A stretch of 64,000 bases of DNA from Alopecurus myosuroides (lineage: Eukaryota; Streptophyta; Magnoliopsida; Poales; Poaceae). Of the stretch, positions 12,950-24,083 are shown piece by piece. The notes under the pieces were generated by a model. That model searched no databases. It was given only the letters and a program-made list of their open reading frames with translations, and had not been told where the DNA came from. The stretch spans positions 400,256,541-400,320,540 of the forward strand of contig CM054057.1 of assembly GCA_028641055.1 (NCBI GenBank), written 5' to 3'. Every line of letters starts with the position of its first letter. Positions within the stretch are counted from its first letter, which is position 1. Both the position numbers and the translations under genes were made by a program.

Positions 12950-14058
12950 CAAAAATTATGTTGGCATGTGGAATTGAACGATGTAACAGGCAGCAGGTTT
13001 TCAGACGTACTCTTTTCCTATCCAGGGTACCCTTGGGGACTGGACGGGTTTTTAATGAGGCGGCTTGCTGACCTAATTTTTTCATATCAAGTAAAGAGGT
13101 GATTATCAAGAAAAGAGGTGATTATTATCATGTTCTGTACTCTCAGTATGATGCATATATTTAGGTCTTGGGGGCTGGTTGCTTGAATAGCACAGTTGCA
13201 AACTCAAAGACCCGGCCATGATGCCTATGAGTTATAAGGGCCGATTACTTGCAAACGAGTACGGCTGCAATCTTATAACCGGACGAAGGAGCCAAATGTT
13301 CTTGACTATTCTTACTTAAGCTCGATGTGACTCGCAATAAAGTGGCATGATTTGTTCGCTTACGATTACAGTCAGCCATGACGCCCAGTGGGACTTGCCT
13401 GACCCTGTCTTCGTATAGATGTAACAACATGGTATCCACGCGAAAGCCGGCTTACAGTACAAGATAGTCAAAAGGGTCATCTAAACCACAAGTTATGCAG
13501 AGTACAAGGCTAATAACCGGAAACTCAACGATTATTAAGCATAACTTCAGATCATGTGTGAAACAACTCGGGGTTCTTTATGGACTTAGCAGCAAACAAT
13601 CCGTTCTCCTTGAAAGATCACGTATCCTAGACTCGGAAATCCGGGTCCTGGAGACTCGGGATCTTAAGAGAGGAAAAATTGCTTAGCTGTTAAGGTTTCA
13701 ATAAATCCAAACATCCGAGTCTTGGGGACTTGGGGGCTTAGAAGCAATCCTGCTTGTCAACACCCATGAAACCCGGAAACCGAGTCTCACAAAAGGAACA
13801 ATAAAGAAAGTCGGATATCGAGAATAAAGAAAGTCGGATATCGAGAATAAAGAAAGTCGGATTTCAAGATCACATGGGTTCAAAAGTAGATAAACATAAA
13901 AGCCAGAAGAGTCACAAGGTGTATCAGGAACTTAGAATACATTACAAAATTTCGATAAAGAGTATCAAAGGTGCACAGGCGCACCATTCAAAAATAATTG
14001 TTTAAACGGCACATCAGGCCGACTGACGCATGAGAAGTGGCAGGTATTACTCGGCATT
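12950..14058 (+). other. Spacer between pol and the antisense gene of element B
   Basis: No coding frame recognised. It holds repeated G-rich motifs of the form CTTGGGGGCT (near 13168 and 13733) that resemble the polypurine tract, and a 3-copy tandem repeat at 13800-13868. The two genes converge on this spacer, so it probably holds both polyadenylation regions. Confidence 0.6.
13800..13868. repeat. Tandem repeat, 3 x 23 bp
   Basis: Three head-to-tail copies of a 23-bp unit starting aataaagaaagtcggatatc. The first two copies are identical and the third has two changes. It lies downstream of both convergent genes of element B. Confidence 0.9.
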
Positions 14059-17000
14059 CTAAGCCGCGTCGTCCATCTTCGCCTTGCCTTTGCCATCACT
14101 TGCGGTAGCAGCAGCACCCGGGTCAGCAGCAACGCCGGCTCGCACAGGTGGAGGGACGATGGGTGTAGAGGTAGCGGGCGCAGAGTCGGCTCCAGCCTTC
14201 TTCTTTGCAGCTTCCTCCCTAATCCTGGCAGCTTCTTCCTTCCATCGGGAAAGCATATCGTATGGCTTGGGGCGATCTGCCTTAATAACCTTGTCACTAG
14301 CATCATATGCAGGAAGAATAGAATCGATCTCCAAACTGTCGGTGATCACACTGGCCGGGTGACGAACTTCTTTCTGAATGGCTTTGAAATTCTTTGGTGA
14401 GAACTTGGACCCGTCTGGATTGAATTCTGGAAACCTGCCCATCAGCTTGGCCGGCTCTAGCTTAGGGAGATAAGCTTTAGCCAGCGCAAGACCCCGGGTT
14501 ACTCCAAATCGACAGGATGAGCGCTTCCAATGCCAAATCCACTCAGGAATGGTCGAGCAGACTTCCAGCAACTTTTTCATGTTACCAGGTCCAACACCTG
14601 GTAGTCGTAGTTCATCGAGAATCCATCCAACTCCGGCACTGAGCTGTCGGACAGTATCTTTAATGAGCTTTAGCTTGGCAGTATCATCCTCTTCCGGGAT
14701 CGCATCATCCGGACCTGCCGAAAGTGAGAAAAGTAATGAACAAGGGGATCCGGCTATTCATCCAAAGGAAAATCCGGGTCTTAATTGCTAAAGTTCAAAG
14801 ATCATACCAGTTGCTGCGCGGTAGGTATCGGCAATCTGCACAGAAAGTGTTGTTAGCCTGTCCTCAGCCAAGTGAGCCCTTTTCCTATACTTCCTTGTGA
14901 TTTTTCCACTCCTACGAGCTTCAGCTTCAGCTGCTTCGTGAAGAGCTGTCTCCTTCACAATGCGTTTGGCAGCCTTCGCCAGCTTCTTCTCAGATTACGC
15001 AACGAAGTCCTAGGTGGAAACACAAGGAAGGGTCAGTCGGATCTATTATGAAGTTCCAAGCAAATTAAACAAATAATTCACTTTGAACTTGGGGGCTCTA
15101 CAAGGATACAAGTGGTTTTACTCGGACTTACCTTGTGCTTTGTTATCAAAGCATCTAGAATATTCTCTTCATCGGCCTTTAAGGTGTAGAGGGCATCAAG
15201 CATTTGGGCGAACGTCATATCCTTAGGGCGAACTCTAGAAGGGCCGGCAGATTGGTCTTCCGGCTGGGGAACTTTCCCAGTTCTTGGGGTCGAAACCCGG
15301 ACCGTCTGAGTATCCGGGTTAGGAGAGCCCGTCTTCGTCTCCAAGATCTCAATATCTTCGTCCACTTCTTTAGAGGATTTTGGAGACACGGTTTCCTGTC
15401 GAGCCGGGTCATTGAAGGGGTCTTGTTCTTGGCCGTCTTCAGCTTCATCATCAACTGCAGCATCCGTGTTAATAGTCGGCCCCTCCGCCCCCTGCTTTTC
15501 TGCTTCTGTGATTTCCGGGTCACTAGTGGTAGCTTGGGCGCTAATAGGAAAGAGGAAAAAGTGGTTAGTGATTTAGGTTGATAGTTATAAGGTATAAAAG
15601 GATATCGAGCGATGGAGACTTACCCGGTGTTCACAGCGTAATCCGGCGGGAGTTCGCCGCTGGAGGCGGACGAGGTCGCCAAAGGCACCGATAGCGGCAC
15701 CTGGAACTGCCCAGCGAGTGGGTGGCTAGGAGATGGGTGGCGCTGAGGAGATTTGGAAGGCTGAGGTGGAGGAGTGCTGGCTCGGTGAGCAGGTGAAGTG
15801 GAGATACCCGGGTTAAGGGGATCCTCGCCCAGGGAACTCCGGGTCACCCTGCGCTTAGCCGGGAGAGGATCCTTCAAGAATGATGAGTGTGACAATTGTT
15901 GATTAAGTTTACGCATGGTATCGAAGGAGTAAGGCTCAGAAGACATAAAGGAAAAAGGAACCTTTGCAACCACTCCTCTGGCCTTCCTCTTGGCCCCGAC
16001 TGTGACCTCCTGATCGGATTCAGTGGCCTCCGGGTCTTCCTCTTCTTTTTCTTCTTCGTCTTCCAGCCCTGAAAATCGAGTATGTATCCGTGGGAAAAAG
16101 GTAAATGGTAGGAAAGTAATGCAAGTAAAAGATAACATGAGATTCGGATAAGTACCTTCATCGTCATCAGCCGGCTCGTCCTCTTCTTCCGGGTCTCTGG
16201 AGGGGGGGGAGGTTTCAACTCTCCAGAAGGGATCATCAGCCTAAAGTCAGAAAGATGAAAGTAAGAATTGGAAGTTGCATCAGGTCAAAGTGTGGAAAAA
16301 GGTTATGAGAATCGGGTCTTACCGCTGGAGCTGGGTTTTCCCGAGTGAATGGAGGTAATCCGGTAATGTTCTTTATCACCTCCAATTTTTCCGTCAAGAA
16401 ACTCTTGATGGTTTTGTTGGTATCACCGGTTGCAAAGTTCTTGGTGGAGTATCGGAGCGCGTCTGTGGTGTGCCCCGAATACTCGCACATCAACTTGGTA
16501 CGGGTAGAGTTGGGCTGGATCCGGAAACCGACCCACGTCTTCACCAAGTTGAGTCCAAGAAGGCCTTGGGCCGAGAGAACAGCTAGCTTACCCAGCAAAG
16601 GCAGGATGGCCTCCCTGTCGGACTCAGGGGCAAAGGCATTGAAAGACTAGGAGATATCTAGGAGACCCTCCGAGTAACCCGGCAATCTTCTCTCGCCGGG
16701 TAGGGAGGTGTCTCGACAGTAGAAAAAGGAGAGTTGCCAATGCTTAACGTGAGAGTTTAAGTTAAGGGTTGGCATAGGGGAATTCTTGTGGCGCTGGATG
16801 GAAACCCCGCCGCAAGTCAAGAGTGCCCCGTCACCGCTTTCGCGGCACGGTTTGCATTGGAAAAGTTCTATGAAGAGAGTCAAATTTGGCGGAATGCACA
16901 AATAGGACTCGCAAAGGACGATGAAGTGGGTTATGTTCAACATAGAGTTAGGCCCTATGTCGAATACCCGGAGGCCATAATGGCTTAAGACCTCCCTAAA

Positions 17001-17252
17001 GAAAGGGTGACCCGGAGGACGGAATCCCCGGGTCACGTGCTCTATGAAGCAGATTACCTCATTATCGGCAGGTGTGGGCCGGGTCTCGTTGCCCGGTGCT
17101 CTCTAGTGAATGTCCTTCTGAGAAGGGAGAATTCCTAATTCGGCTAGCTCGTCCAGCTTGGCCTTTGTAGCTGTGGAACGCCCCCAGTTGGCGGATATGG
17201 TCTGGGTAGTCTTTGCCGGAGTCGGCTGTTTTCCTTGTCGTTTGGGAGCCAT
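14059..17252 (-). pseudogene. Antisense accessory gene (aORF) of element B, spliced, Transposase_28-type N-terminus
   Basis: Encoded opposite to pol. Start ATG 17252. A chain of exons joined by good GT-AG introns can be followed: exon 17252-16323; intron 16322-16241; exon 16240-16156; intron 16155-16069; exon 16068-15624; intron 15623-15541; exon 15540-15132; intron 15131-15010; exon from 15009; a further intron; last exon ending at stop 14059. The segment around 16850-17010 (FFREVLSHYGLRVFDIGPNS) matches the domain called 'putative gypsy type transposon' (Pfam Transposase_28). Later exons are acidic and Pro/Ser-rich, then a charged helical region near 14880-15000. In-frame stops at 17103-17105, 16647-16649 and one near 14996 show decay. 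Role in the element is unknown; it is not a transposase by mechanism. Confidence 0.8.
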
Positions 17253-17261
17253 GGGATCAAC

Positions 17262-17779
17262 CTGCAATACACAAGAAAAAGAGGCACAGGAAATTAGACC
17301 CGGAAGTGTTGGATTACCCGAGTATGAGGTATCAAGAAAGTATGAAAACTAAGAACTATCCGGGTATCACGCTATGAGGTGGAGATTACAAGGTATCCGC
17401 GTGTTAAGTATAACTATGGAGATTATTGGTCACTTACGTACGGAAAAGCATTTGGGGAAGATGGATGGTTGCCCATGTATCTACTGCAAGCAAAATAGCT
17501 GGAAAAGGAGGATTTTCCCGGTGTTAATGTTATGTGCGGAAAATTGAGGAGAAATGGATCTAGATGGGAAAACTTGCGAACGATTCTACGAAGGAATTGG
17601 TGATTAATAATTGTAGGAGGATGAGTTGTAGTCATCAAACAGGTGGTTAGAGGAGTTAGCGAGCGTCAAATCGATCTAATCCGGTGCAACAGGAAGAACG
17701 ACCCACAGGTTGACCTAGATCCAATCTTGGATGAATCGAAAAATTGCGGGGCTAAATTAAACGAGTGCAAGAGACTTAC
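17262..17779 (-). other. 5'-UTR intron of the antisense gene of element B
   Basis: On the minus strand GTAAGT begins at 17779 and a TTGCAG acceptor ends at 17262, nine bases before the ATG at 17252. The upstream exon (about 17780-18010) is GC-rich and lies downstream of a TATA box. The combination suggests a spliced untranslated first exon. Confidence 0.6.
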
Positions 17780-18038
17780 TGGAGATATTGGAGTCTAGTG
17801 CGATGGCGGTGGACGGCGTGGCTCGAGTGCCCCTTCGCGACTCTTAGCGAGTGGAACGAGGGCGCGGCGGTGAAGCTTGGCGGCGGCGCGAGATGGCTCG
17901 AGAACGAACGCGGCCGGCGGCGGCTTTGCTCCAATGGCGAGCACGAAATTCATGCGGTGGTGTTACGAGGGCGTAAGGAGTGAGGAAGGAAAGGAGAGGT
18001 TGAAGTGGAGCGATGGGTTCTAGGTCACCCTCTGAGCA

Positions 18039-18047
18039 CTATTTATA
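18039..18047 (-). promoter_or_regulatory. TATA box for the antisense gene of element B
   Basis: The minus strand reads CCTATAAATAG here, followed by a GC-rich transcribed-looking stretch and a canonical donor site at 17779. It lies outside the LTR, so the antisense gene would be transcribed from its own promoter. Confidence 0.6.
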
Positions 18048-18424
18048 GGATGAGGATGAGTCTATCTCAACGGCCGGAAGCCGGAAATTGTGGGGTAATG
18101 GCTATCTACGCGGATTCTGCGAGATATGCTCCAAGTATTGAGCAAAGTATCTGGACAAAAGAGAGAAGGAGACCCACCCCGTGATATCAGGGTCAATTAT
18201 CGAGTAAAGAATCTTGGCATTTTTATTAGGGTTTAGACCTAGAAAGTTAAGCCAAGCATTTGGGGAAAGGCCGGGTTACTATATGGCCACCATGGAGTAA
18301 GGCCTAGCTATCTATCAAAGCACCTTAACCCGGCCACCATATACTTGTGTGTTTGATATTCTTACAGGGAATAGCGAGCACTTCAAAGAAGGATCCGTGA
18401 AGCCCAAGCTATTCTGGGGACTAC
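18048..18424. other. Spacer between antisense promoter and 3' LTR of element B
   Basis: No gene seen. It ends in a G-rich stretch (near 18415-18422) directly before the LTR, the expected place of the plus-strand polypurine tract. Confidence 0.5.
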
Positions 18425-18901
18425 TGATGGAGGGATAATAACCCGGTAGGCCAACTCCAAGGTATAACCCGGCCCAAAGGACGCTGCGCAGGATCCGGCT
18501 AAGGATAAAGAAATTTTCGGAAGGTCCAAGTTTGTAGGCCCAGTAACCCGGATTGTGGGTTACGGTAAAGGAAGGTTAGGGTTTGTGCGCCGTGTCCGGG
18601 TAGGATCCAGGGTGCGCCTTGGAGGGTAAGCCAGGGGGTACGGGTGCTTTATAAACCGACCCCTAGGAGTAGTTGAGGGAGATCTAAGAACCCTAGCAAT
18701 ATCGCTTGATATCGAGCATCCAGTGTAACCCGAGAGTTGAGTTATTATATTAAGATCGGAGACTCGGCGACTTTGATTGCCGGCTACCTGATTGATTACC
18801 ATCATGTTTTCCTCTGAGCTGAACCCTCTCCCAAACGCATGTGTCGTCTTGCCCCAAGATCAAGTACCCCCGGTAACGTCTGCCGTGATTATCCCACGAC
18901 A
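18425..18901 (+). repeat. 3' LTR of element B (477 bp)
   Basis: Starts TGATGGAGGGATAATA and ends ATTATCCCACGACA, so it has TG...CA ends and an imperfect terminal inverted repeat. A TATA box (TTTATAAA) lies at about 18649-18656. The short LTR is normal for Tat elements and close to the 471/484-bp LTRs of the Tat tandem on the right. Confidence 0.8.
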
Positions 18902-19417
18902 TAAGTCACCAGACGAGTCAAAGCAAGGTAAAGCTGCTCTCTGACTGAAGCCAACTCCTGAGATAGTGTGCGGGCAACTGTGTCTCACAAACTGAGCGGT
19001 GGTGTGCAGCCTGGAGTTATCATGCTCGTAAACATCCAAGTTGTCATAGAGAGTGAAGTGAGCTCCCTCTCAAGTGATGTAACCACGGGGGATGTGGCGA
19101 TAGATGGAATCGTCAAATCCCCAGTAGTTAGCACGAAGGACGGTGAGGCTCACATAAGCTGCCTGCTGCACAGCCATATCCACTGTGGAACCCACTGCCT
19201 CGTAGCGGTGGACTACGCTCATGCCATCATCTGACAGAATGTAGACGATAGCCTGGTAGTAGGTCTGCTCAAACTCTCGCTGCTGCTCGTAGACCTGGTA
19301 CTCTGGTGCCCAACGGAATCCCAGAAAAGTGACCATGTCTCTCAGCATCTCCGGATAACCGGTAGTGCTCTCACAACGAGTCATACGAACCACCTGCGGG
19401 TAGAACCTGAGATCCAT
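18902..19417 (-). pseudogene. Extra ORF fragment of element C, upstream of gag position
   Basis: A minus-strand frame from ATG 19417 runs through one stop (TGA at 19070-19072) and continues in the same frame to the edge of element B at 18902. An upstream ATG at 19555 is in the same frame but lies in leader sequence. The first 115 residues look globular, with a YYQAIVYI strand-like segment and a helix containing VDMAVQQAAYVSL. I do not recognise the family. The spacing and pattern resemble residues 50-120 of the extra ORF of element A, suggesting a shared accessory gene in these long-LTR elements. The rest was cut off by insertion of B. Confidence 0.5.
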
Positions 19418-19580
19418 CTGCAGATGATCGGGGAAGCTTTGATTAGACGCCGGTAGAAGAACTGAAGTGACAAGCAACAACAAGGTTCCAACGGACGAAA
19501 AAGGATCTTGAGAAGAACAGGATATCGAAGCAACATTTGGGAAACACGAGACCAAACACTCCTGAAGTACTACGGAAAAC

Positions 19581-20140
19581 CCATCCGGGCTTCTAGAGGA
19601 TCAATATCTACTGCTTAAGGAATAGAGGATCTGCTTCCGGGGCTTATGTGCCTCCGTTCTCAATCGTGAGTAGGCAACATGAAAATCATGTCACAACCAC
19701 CTCCATTCCTATGGTCTAGTAGATATAACCATCCTAGAGAAACCAGGATACGTGAAATCCTAACTTGAAAGTTTAGATGAGAAGAGAAAACAACGTTGCA
19801 CTTCCTTACCAGAAAAAGGGAGGGTGGGTGGGGAAAGAAATAAAAGAACAGAATTCCTACTCTCACGTTTCATTTTTTCCTATATAGCTACAAAATAGTT
19901 TCTAGACTCAACTGCGACCAGTAAAAGGGATCCTACAGGCAGACAGGCTCTGATACCATTTGTCGTACCCGGACTTCTAGAGGATACACACAGCCCGCTA
20001 AACAGTAGATAATTGGCTTACGGGGCCTACCTGCACCCGCATCTCAATATGAGTAGGCCAACACGTAAACGTGTGACAACCATCCTCTACTATTCATCGT
20101 CTGTGAAACCATCCAATAGGAATCTGAATACTTCCATTGA
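19581..20140. repeat. Divergent duplication of the LTR edge of element C
   Basis: Bases 19581-19760 (leader) resemble 19963-20140 (first part of the LTR): both carry acttctagagga-like, cttacggggc-like and gagtaggc-like blocks, gtgacaacca-like words, and end in a tatt/ctat word, in the same order. The leader copy is diverged. Confidence 0.6.
19945..19958 (-). other. Primer-binding site of element C (initiator Met-tRNA)
   Basis: The minus strand reads TGGTATCAGAGCCT, two bases from the LTR edge at 19961. It sets the element on the minus strand. Confidence 0.88.
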
Positions 20141-22661
20141 TGTACTTCATAACATACACACATGGTACGTCAACGGCATTTTAACAAGTGATATCACAAC
20201 AAATCTCTAAGACACAAACAAATAGAAATAAGTGACAAAAGCTCTCACTAGAGCAGAGATAGCAAATACAGTCATGCAGAGGACACATGTCCCAACAAGT
20301 CATCATTACATCACAGCGGAAGCATCCAAAGTGTCTGAGTACAGACAAGATCCAAATAGGCCTAAGAGGCCGGAAACGAAAAGAACGGAGCCCATCCACG
20401 AAGTCTCGGATCCTGCCCGGGTCCGCTATCTACTCGTCAGCAGCCTCGTCATACTCCACGTAGTAGCCACCATGGGGACACTCGGAAACGTAGTCTGCAG
20501 AACCAGCAGCCCCAAAGGGGTCAGTACGGACGAGTACTGGCAAGCAAGACGCACAAGATACCAAAGTGTACCCGACAACACCAAGTACAGATGCTTTGGG
20601 TTCAACGGAAGATAGGTGATACAAAGGTGCGGCAGCGGGCTGCACTAACCAACTACAGAGACACGCTACAACATCCGGCTAAAAGGAAGGGATAAGATAG
20701 CGCATCGGAGCCAACTACCACTAACCTCAAACAAACCCATCCTGGATCTCGCCCCTTATCCAAAGAAGCAATCCGAGGATAACCCACATAGTTGGATTAA
20801 TGAAGGTTCAAGTTATTGTGTCAATAAGCCTATTACTAGTCAAATTATTATTAATTAAGTCTAAGTTGTCTAATCCTTGTTAGCCAGCCCTATCACCAAG
20901 TCATCCATAACCGCGGACAACACGGCTTCTCGAGAAGATTTAAACCTGCAGGGATGCACCAATTTGGCCGTACACGTAAGAATAACCCGCCAGGCGGGGA
21001 TCAAACCCACCAAGCGGGCCACTCAACACAACACAACTCTTCTTCGCATCAAGCCCAAAGAACCCCGTGCAATTGAGCGCACGGCTAATCAAGCCCCACG
21101 AAGAAAAGGGGACCCTCATAGCACTCTAAGAACGTGTCTCCTAAATGCCGACTACAAAAGTTACCACCCTGGCGCCAAGGGTTCGCACCTGCATATGCAT
21201 GCGGAAAATGGAAAACCCGAACTAAATGAGGCGATTTGGACGAGATGCGAATCGAATCAGAGTTGCGGGGGGCACCCATACACGCTTCCCACATGCGGTT
21301 AGCGCGCTCATCATGGATCTAGAGGACAAGAACTTTTCCCGAGTTCGACACTAGCAGGCCTCAAAACCATACCCGGCCTCCTGCCGGTGCCTTATCATCA
21401 AATTATTATTACCTCAAACATTAACATGTGGTTGTTTAAATATCGAGCCCCCAGAACATAATAAATATGGTAAAAGAATTAACGGACATCAGACTCGAGC
21501 ACAACAACCCTAAGCATGCTAGTAAGACACAGGCCAACAAGCAACAGGGTTATAGGTGTGGAGGAGAGGCTATTTCAGGGTTACAGGATAACATGTGATA
21601 GGATCGAAACATAAGCAACGAATCATAAGGCTAGCAAATTAGACAACGGAAAGTATCGGTATCAAGTGTGGAAAGGACACAATGGTTCAGGTGAGTGAAT
21701 ACTTGCCTGCAAACTCAGTAGCCTGGTACTGGGCTAACTCCTCTGAAGTAGTATCATAAACCTCGTCTGTCTCAATGTCGTCGTCTATTCGAGAAGAAGC
21801 AAACAAACAACAAAGAGAGTCGGACAATCAATAACATGGCATAATGCACAAACATGGGATGATGCATGACACTTTATTATATGCATCAATTTAATGATAA
21901 AGGATGTAAGAGCAATTTTGAATGGGCCCAATAGCAATTTAAATTGCATTTGGGAATTACCCATATGTAATATTAATGAATTAAAAGAATTACAAGTAAA
22001 CATTAAGTTGAAGTGATTACATGCATGATGAATGATGAAAACAGCAAGAAAACAACTTTAGCTTCCAATTGATACCTCATTTGTCAAATTTGGAATTTTA
22101 AATAATTAATTATGAATTTTGCAATTTAAAAGATGGAATTAAAGTATTGATTTAATGCACCAACTTTATTTGCTCAAAACAAGGAACAAATTGCATATTT
22201 GGAATCTACAGGAAATTTTTAATGGAATACATATTTGGTTTGTTGAATTTGGAATTTTTATGCCCAAGTTATGAATTTTGCAGTATTAAATGAATTAAAC
22301 AAGGATCTAATTATTTCACCAATTTAAAATACCCAAAACAGGAAACAAAGGTGATATTTGGAAAGAGTATTCAATTTTACATGGAAACCATATTTTACAT
22401 TTTAAATTTGGAGTTAAATTGAATTATTTATAAGCATTTGAAAACCAGGGACTATTCTGTAATTTCTGAGGACTTAAAAGAAAACAGGGAGTTCATACAA
22501 GCCCCTAGGACTTCTGTCACGCAGTGCAGCTTGGCACTGGGTCACTGACCCATGGGGTCAGTGCCCTGCTGGCACCAGCGTGGCGTGTGTGCGTGCTGGG
22601 TGGACTGCCAGGGTCGATGATGGGTGGGGTCACCACCCTGCGCTCGGAAAAAGGAATAAAA

Positions 22662-22738
22662 GGGGAGGCTTTGCCTCCCCTGGGGCTCGAACCCGCGACC
22701 CAGCGCGCGCGCGGACGGAGCGGAACCAACTGGGCTGC
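22662..22738 (-). ncRNA. tRNA-like / Pol III-type segment in LTR of element C
   Basis: On the minus strand an A-box-like GCAGCCCAGTTGG (22726-22738) is followed about 32 bases later by a B-box-like GGTTCGAGCCC (22683-22693). After it comes a perfect 8-bp hairpin with a 3-base loop (22662-22680) and short T runs. I cannot fold a full cloverleaf, so it is not called a tRNA gene. It could be a SINE head, an LTR-borne Pol III promoter, or chance. Confidence 0.35.
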
Positions 22739-23310
22739 GGATGCGTTTGGTGATAGGTATGGGGTGCGTGCGGTTTTGAGGTAAAGTTTCAGGCTTTCTC
22801 GTTTTCTGACGAAACTGAACATTGTTCAGTTACTGAACGTTGCGAGGACGAACGACGGCGACGTCCGCAGCGATGCTGCGCTGCCGGCGTGCGTGCGCCG
22901 TGCTGCGCGGGGCACTGGTGCGTGCGCGTGCCCGCGGATGCAGAGGAGGAAGGAAGAAGGGACAGGGTGCGCTCATCGAGGGCCTAGGCGAGCGGGAGCG
23001 TGGCGACGGGAAGATGATGGTCGCGGCGCCGTAGGCGACAAAACAGAGACGGTGGGGTGGCCCTGCAGCTCCCCGGGCTCGTCCGAGGTGACGAGGAGTA
23101 GGTCGTGCCCGCGGTGGTTCCGTTCCCTCCCCTATCCAGCTCGGAGGGGCTCCATGGCGACGGCAATTCCCGGATGCTCTACTCGGTCGTCTCGGTGGTG
23201 GAGGTTCAGAGAAGAAAGAGCAAGGCAGCGAGAGGGAAAGGGAGGAGGAGACGGCGGCGCGACGATCAGGAGGGTGGAGGCTAGGGTTAGGGTGGTGTGC
23301 GGCTCGGGGA

Positions 23311-23320
23311 GCTTATATAG
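23311..23320 (-). promoter_or_regulatory. TATA box in LTR of element C
   Basis: The minus strand reads CTATATAAGC at the start of the GC-rich island. Position and direction fit the Pol II promoter of the element. Confidence 0.6.
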
Positions 23321-23952
23321 GAGGAGGGGGAGCAGGTGGATGCTGCAGGTGGGGAAGGGTCTCTCCTCCTCTGTCTCCGTACAGAGGAGGAAGACGACAG
23401 CAAACGCGAGGGGCTGGGCTTGGGGTAGTAGGTGGGCTCAGCCCACTTGGCTGGCCTGCCTCCCCCACTATTTTACTTTTTATTTTTATTCCTTTCTGTT
23501 TTTTTTTTTGTAGAGAAAGCAAAAGACAGAATTTGAAAGAGTTTTTGAATTCCTAAATTCATGAATTTAATTTGTATTGATTAAGCATTGTAAATGCCCA
23601 GTTGCACCACTTTTAGTTTTCAAAATTCAAATGTTTAGCCACTGTTTGAAAAATAAACAAAAAAAATTGAATTCAATTGAATTTCACATCAAATGTATTA
23701 GTTGAAATTTAACCAAGTCAAATTACTAGAAAAATTCAAATTTAAAGAAAACAATTGAATTGATTATGTTTGTGAATTGTTTTTCAAACATTGGAACATA
23801 TCAAGTATGAACCAAAGATTTGCAATTGATTTGAATTTGAAATGGAAAACAACACAATTAAAAAAAATGCAATGCTCGTGATGGAAAGATGCTTAACTTA
23901 AGATAACAAAAGCAAAGCACTCTAAGGGTGTTTTCATACTTGGGATGTTACA

Positions 23953-24083
23953 AAGCTTGGAAGACAACTACTGAAATACTGGCTCCCCAAGAGTTCGATA
24001 TAAACCCTCGAGTCACCCTCGTGGGGAAGAAGGCTTGCCACTAGCTACACACTATGCGCTTGGAGTCTCAATCTAGCCATCAT
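23953..24083. other. Unassigned 131-bp segment between elements C and D
   Basis: It matches neither the LTR of C nor the expected continuation of the LTR of D (compare 29150-29285). The junction with D at 24083/24084 shows that the LTR of D is cut there. Confidence 0.5.

Larger units (their letters stand above)
8971..18901 (+). mobile_element. Element B: Ty3/Gypsy Tat-lineage retrotransposon, 3' part
   Basis: Plus-strand pol (8971-12949), a non-coding spacer, an antisense spliced accessory gene (14059-17252, minus), a polypurine-type stretch and a 477-bp 3' LTR (18425-18901). This architecture matches Tat elements such as Grande and RIRE2-like families, in which an antisense ORF lies between pol and the 3' LTR. 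The element interrupts the interior of element C. The target duplication on this side would be taagt (18902-18906); the partner is outside the window. Confidence 0.85.
18902..23952 (-). mobile_element. Element C: long-LTR Ty3/Gypsy element, 5' part
   Basis: LTR (19961-23952), primer-binding site and part of the first ORF are present; the rest lies beyond element B, which inserted into it. LTR ends (TGTCGTA...TGTTACA), Met-tRNA priming and LTR size place it near element A (Tekay-like). Confidence 0.75.
19961..23952 (-). repeat. LTR of element C (3.99 kb)
   Basis: Begins TGTCGTACCC and ends GGGATGTTACA. The left two thirds are AT-rich. A GC-rich island (22510-23460) contains a minus-strand TATA box (23311-23320) and a tRNA-like segment (22662-22738). 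ORFs within the island occur in several frames and are not convincing genes. Confidence 0.82.

Noticed and set aside
13800..13868. CRISPR-like array
   Set aside because: The three units abut directly without spacers and lie in a plant retrotransposon; it is a simple tandem repeat.
22677..22745. A true tRNA gene
   Set aside because: A and B box words are present but no acceptor stem or anticodon arm can be paired, so only a tRNA-like call is kept.
22893..23513. Open frame of 206 codons in the LTR of element C
   Set aside because: Same situation: GC-rich island in an LTR, Arg/Gly-rich product, overlapping frames on both strands.
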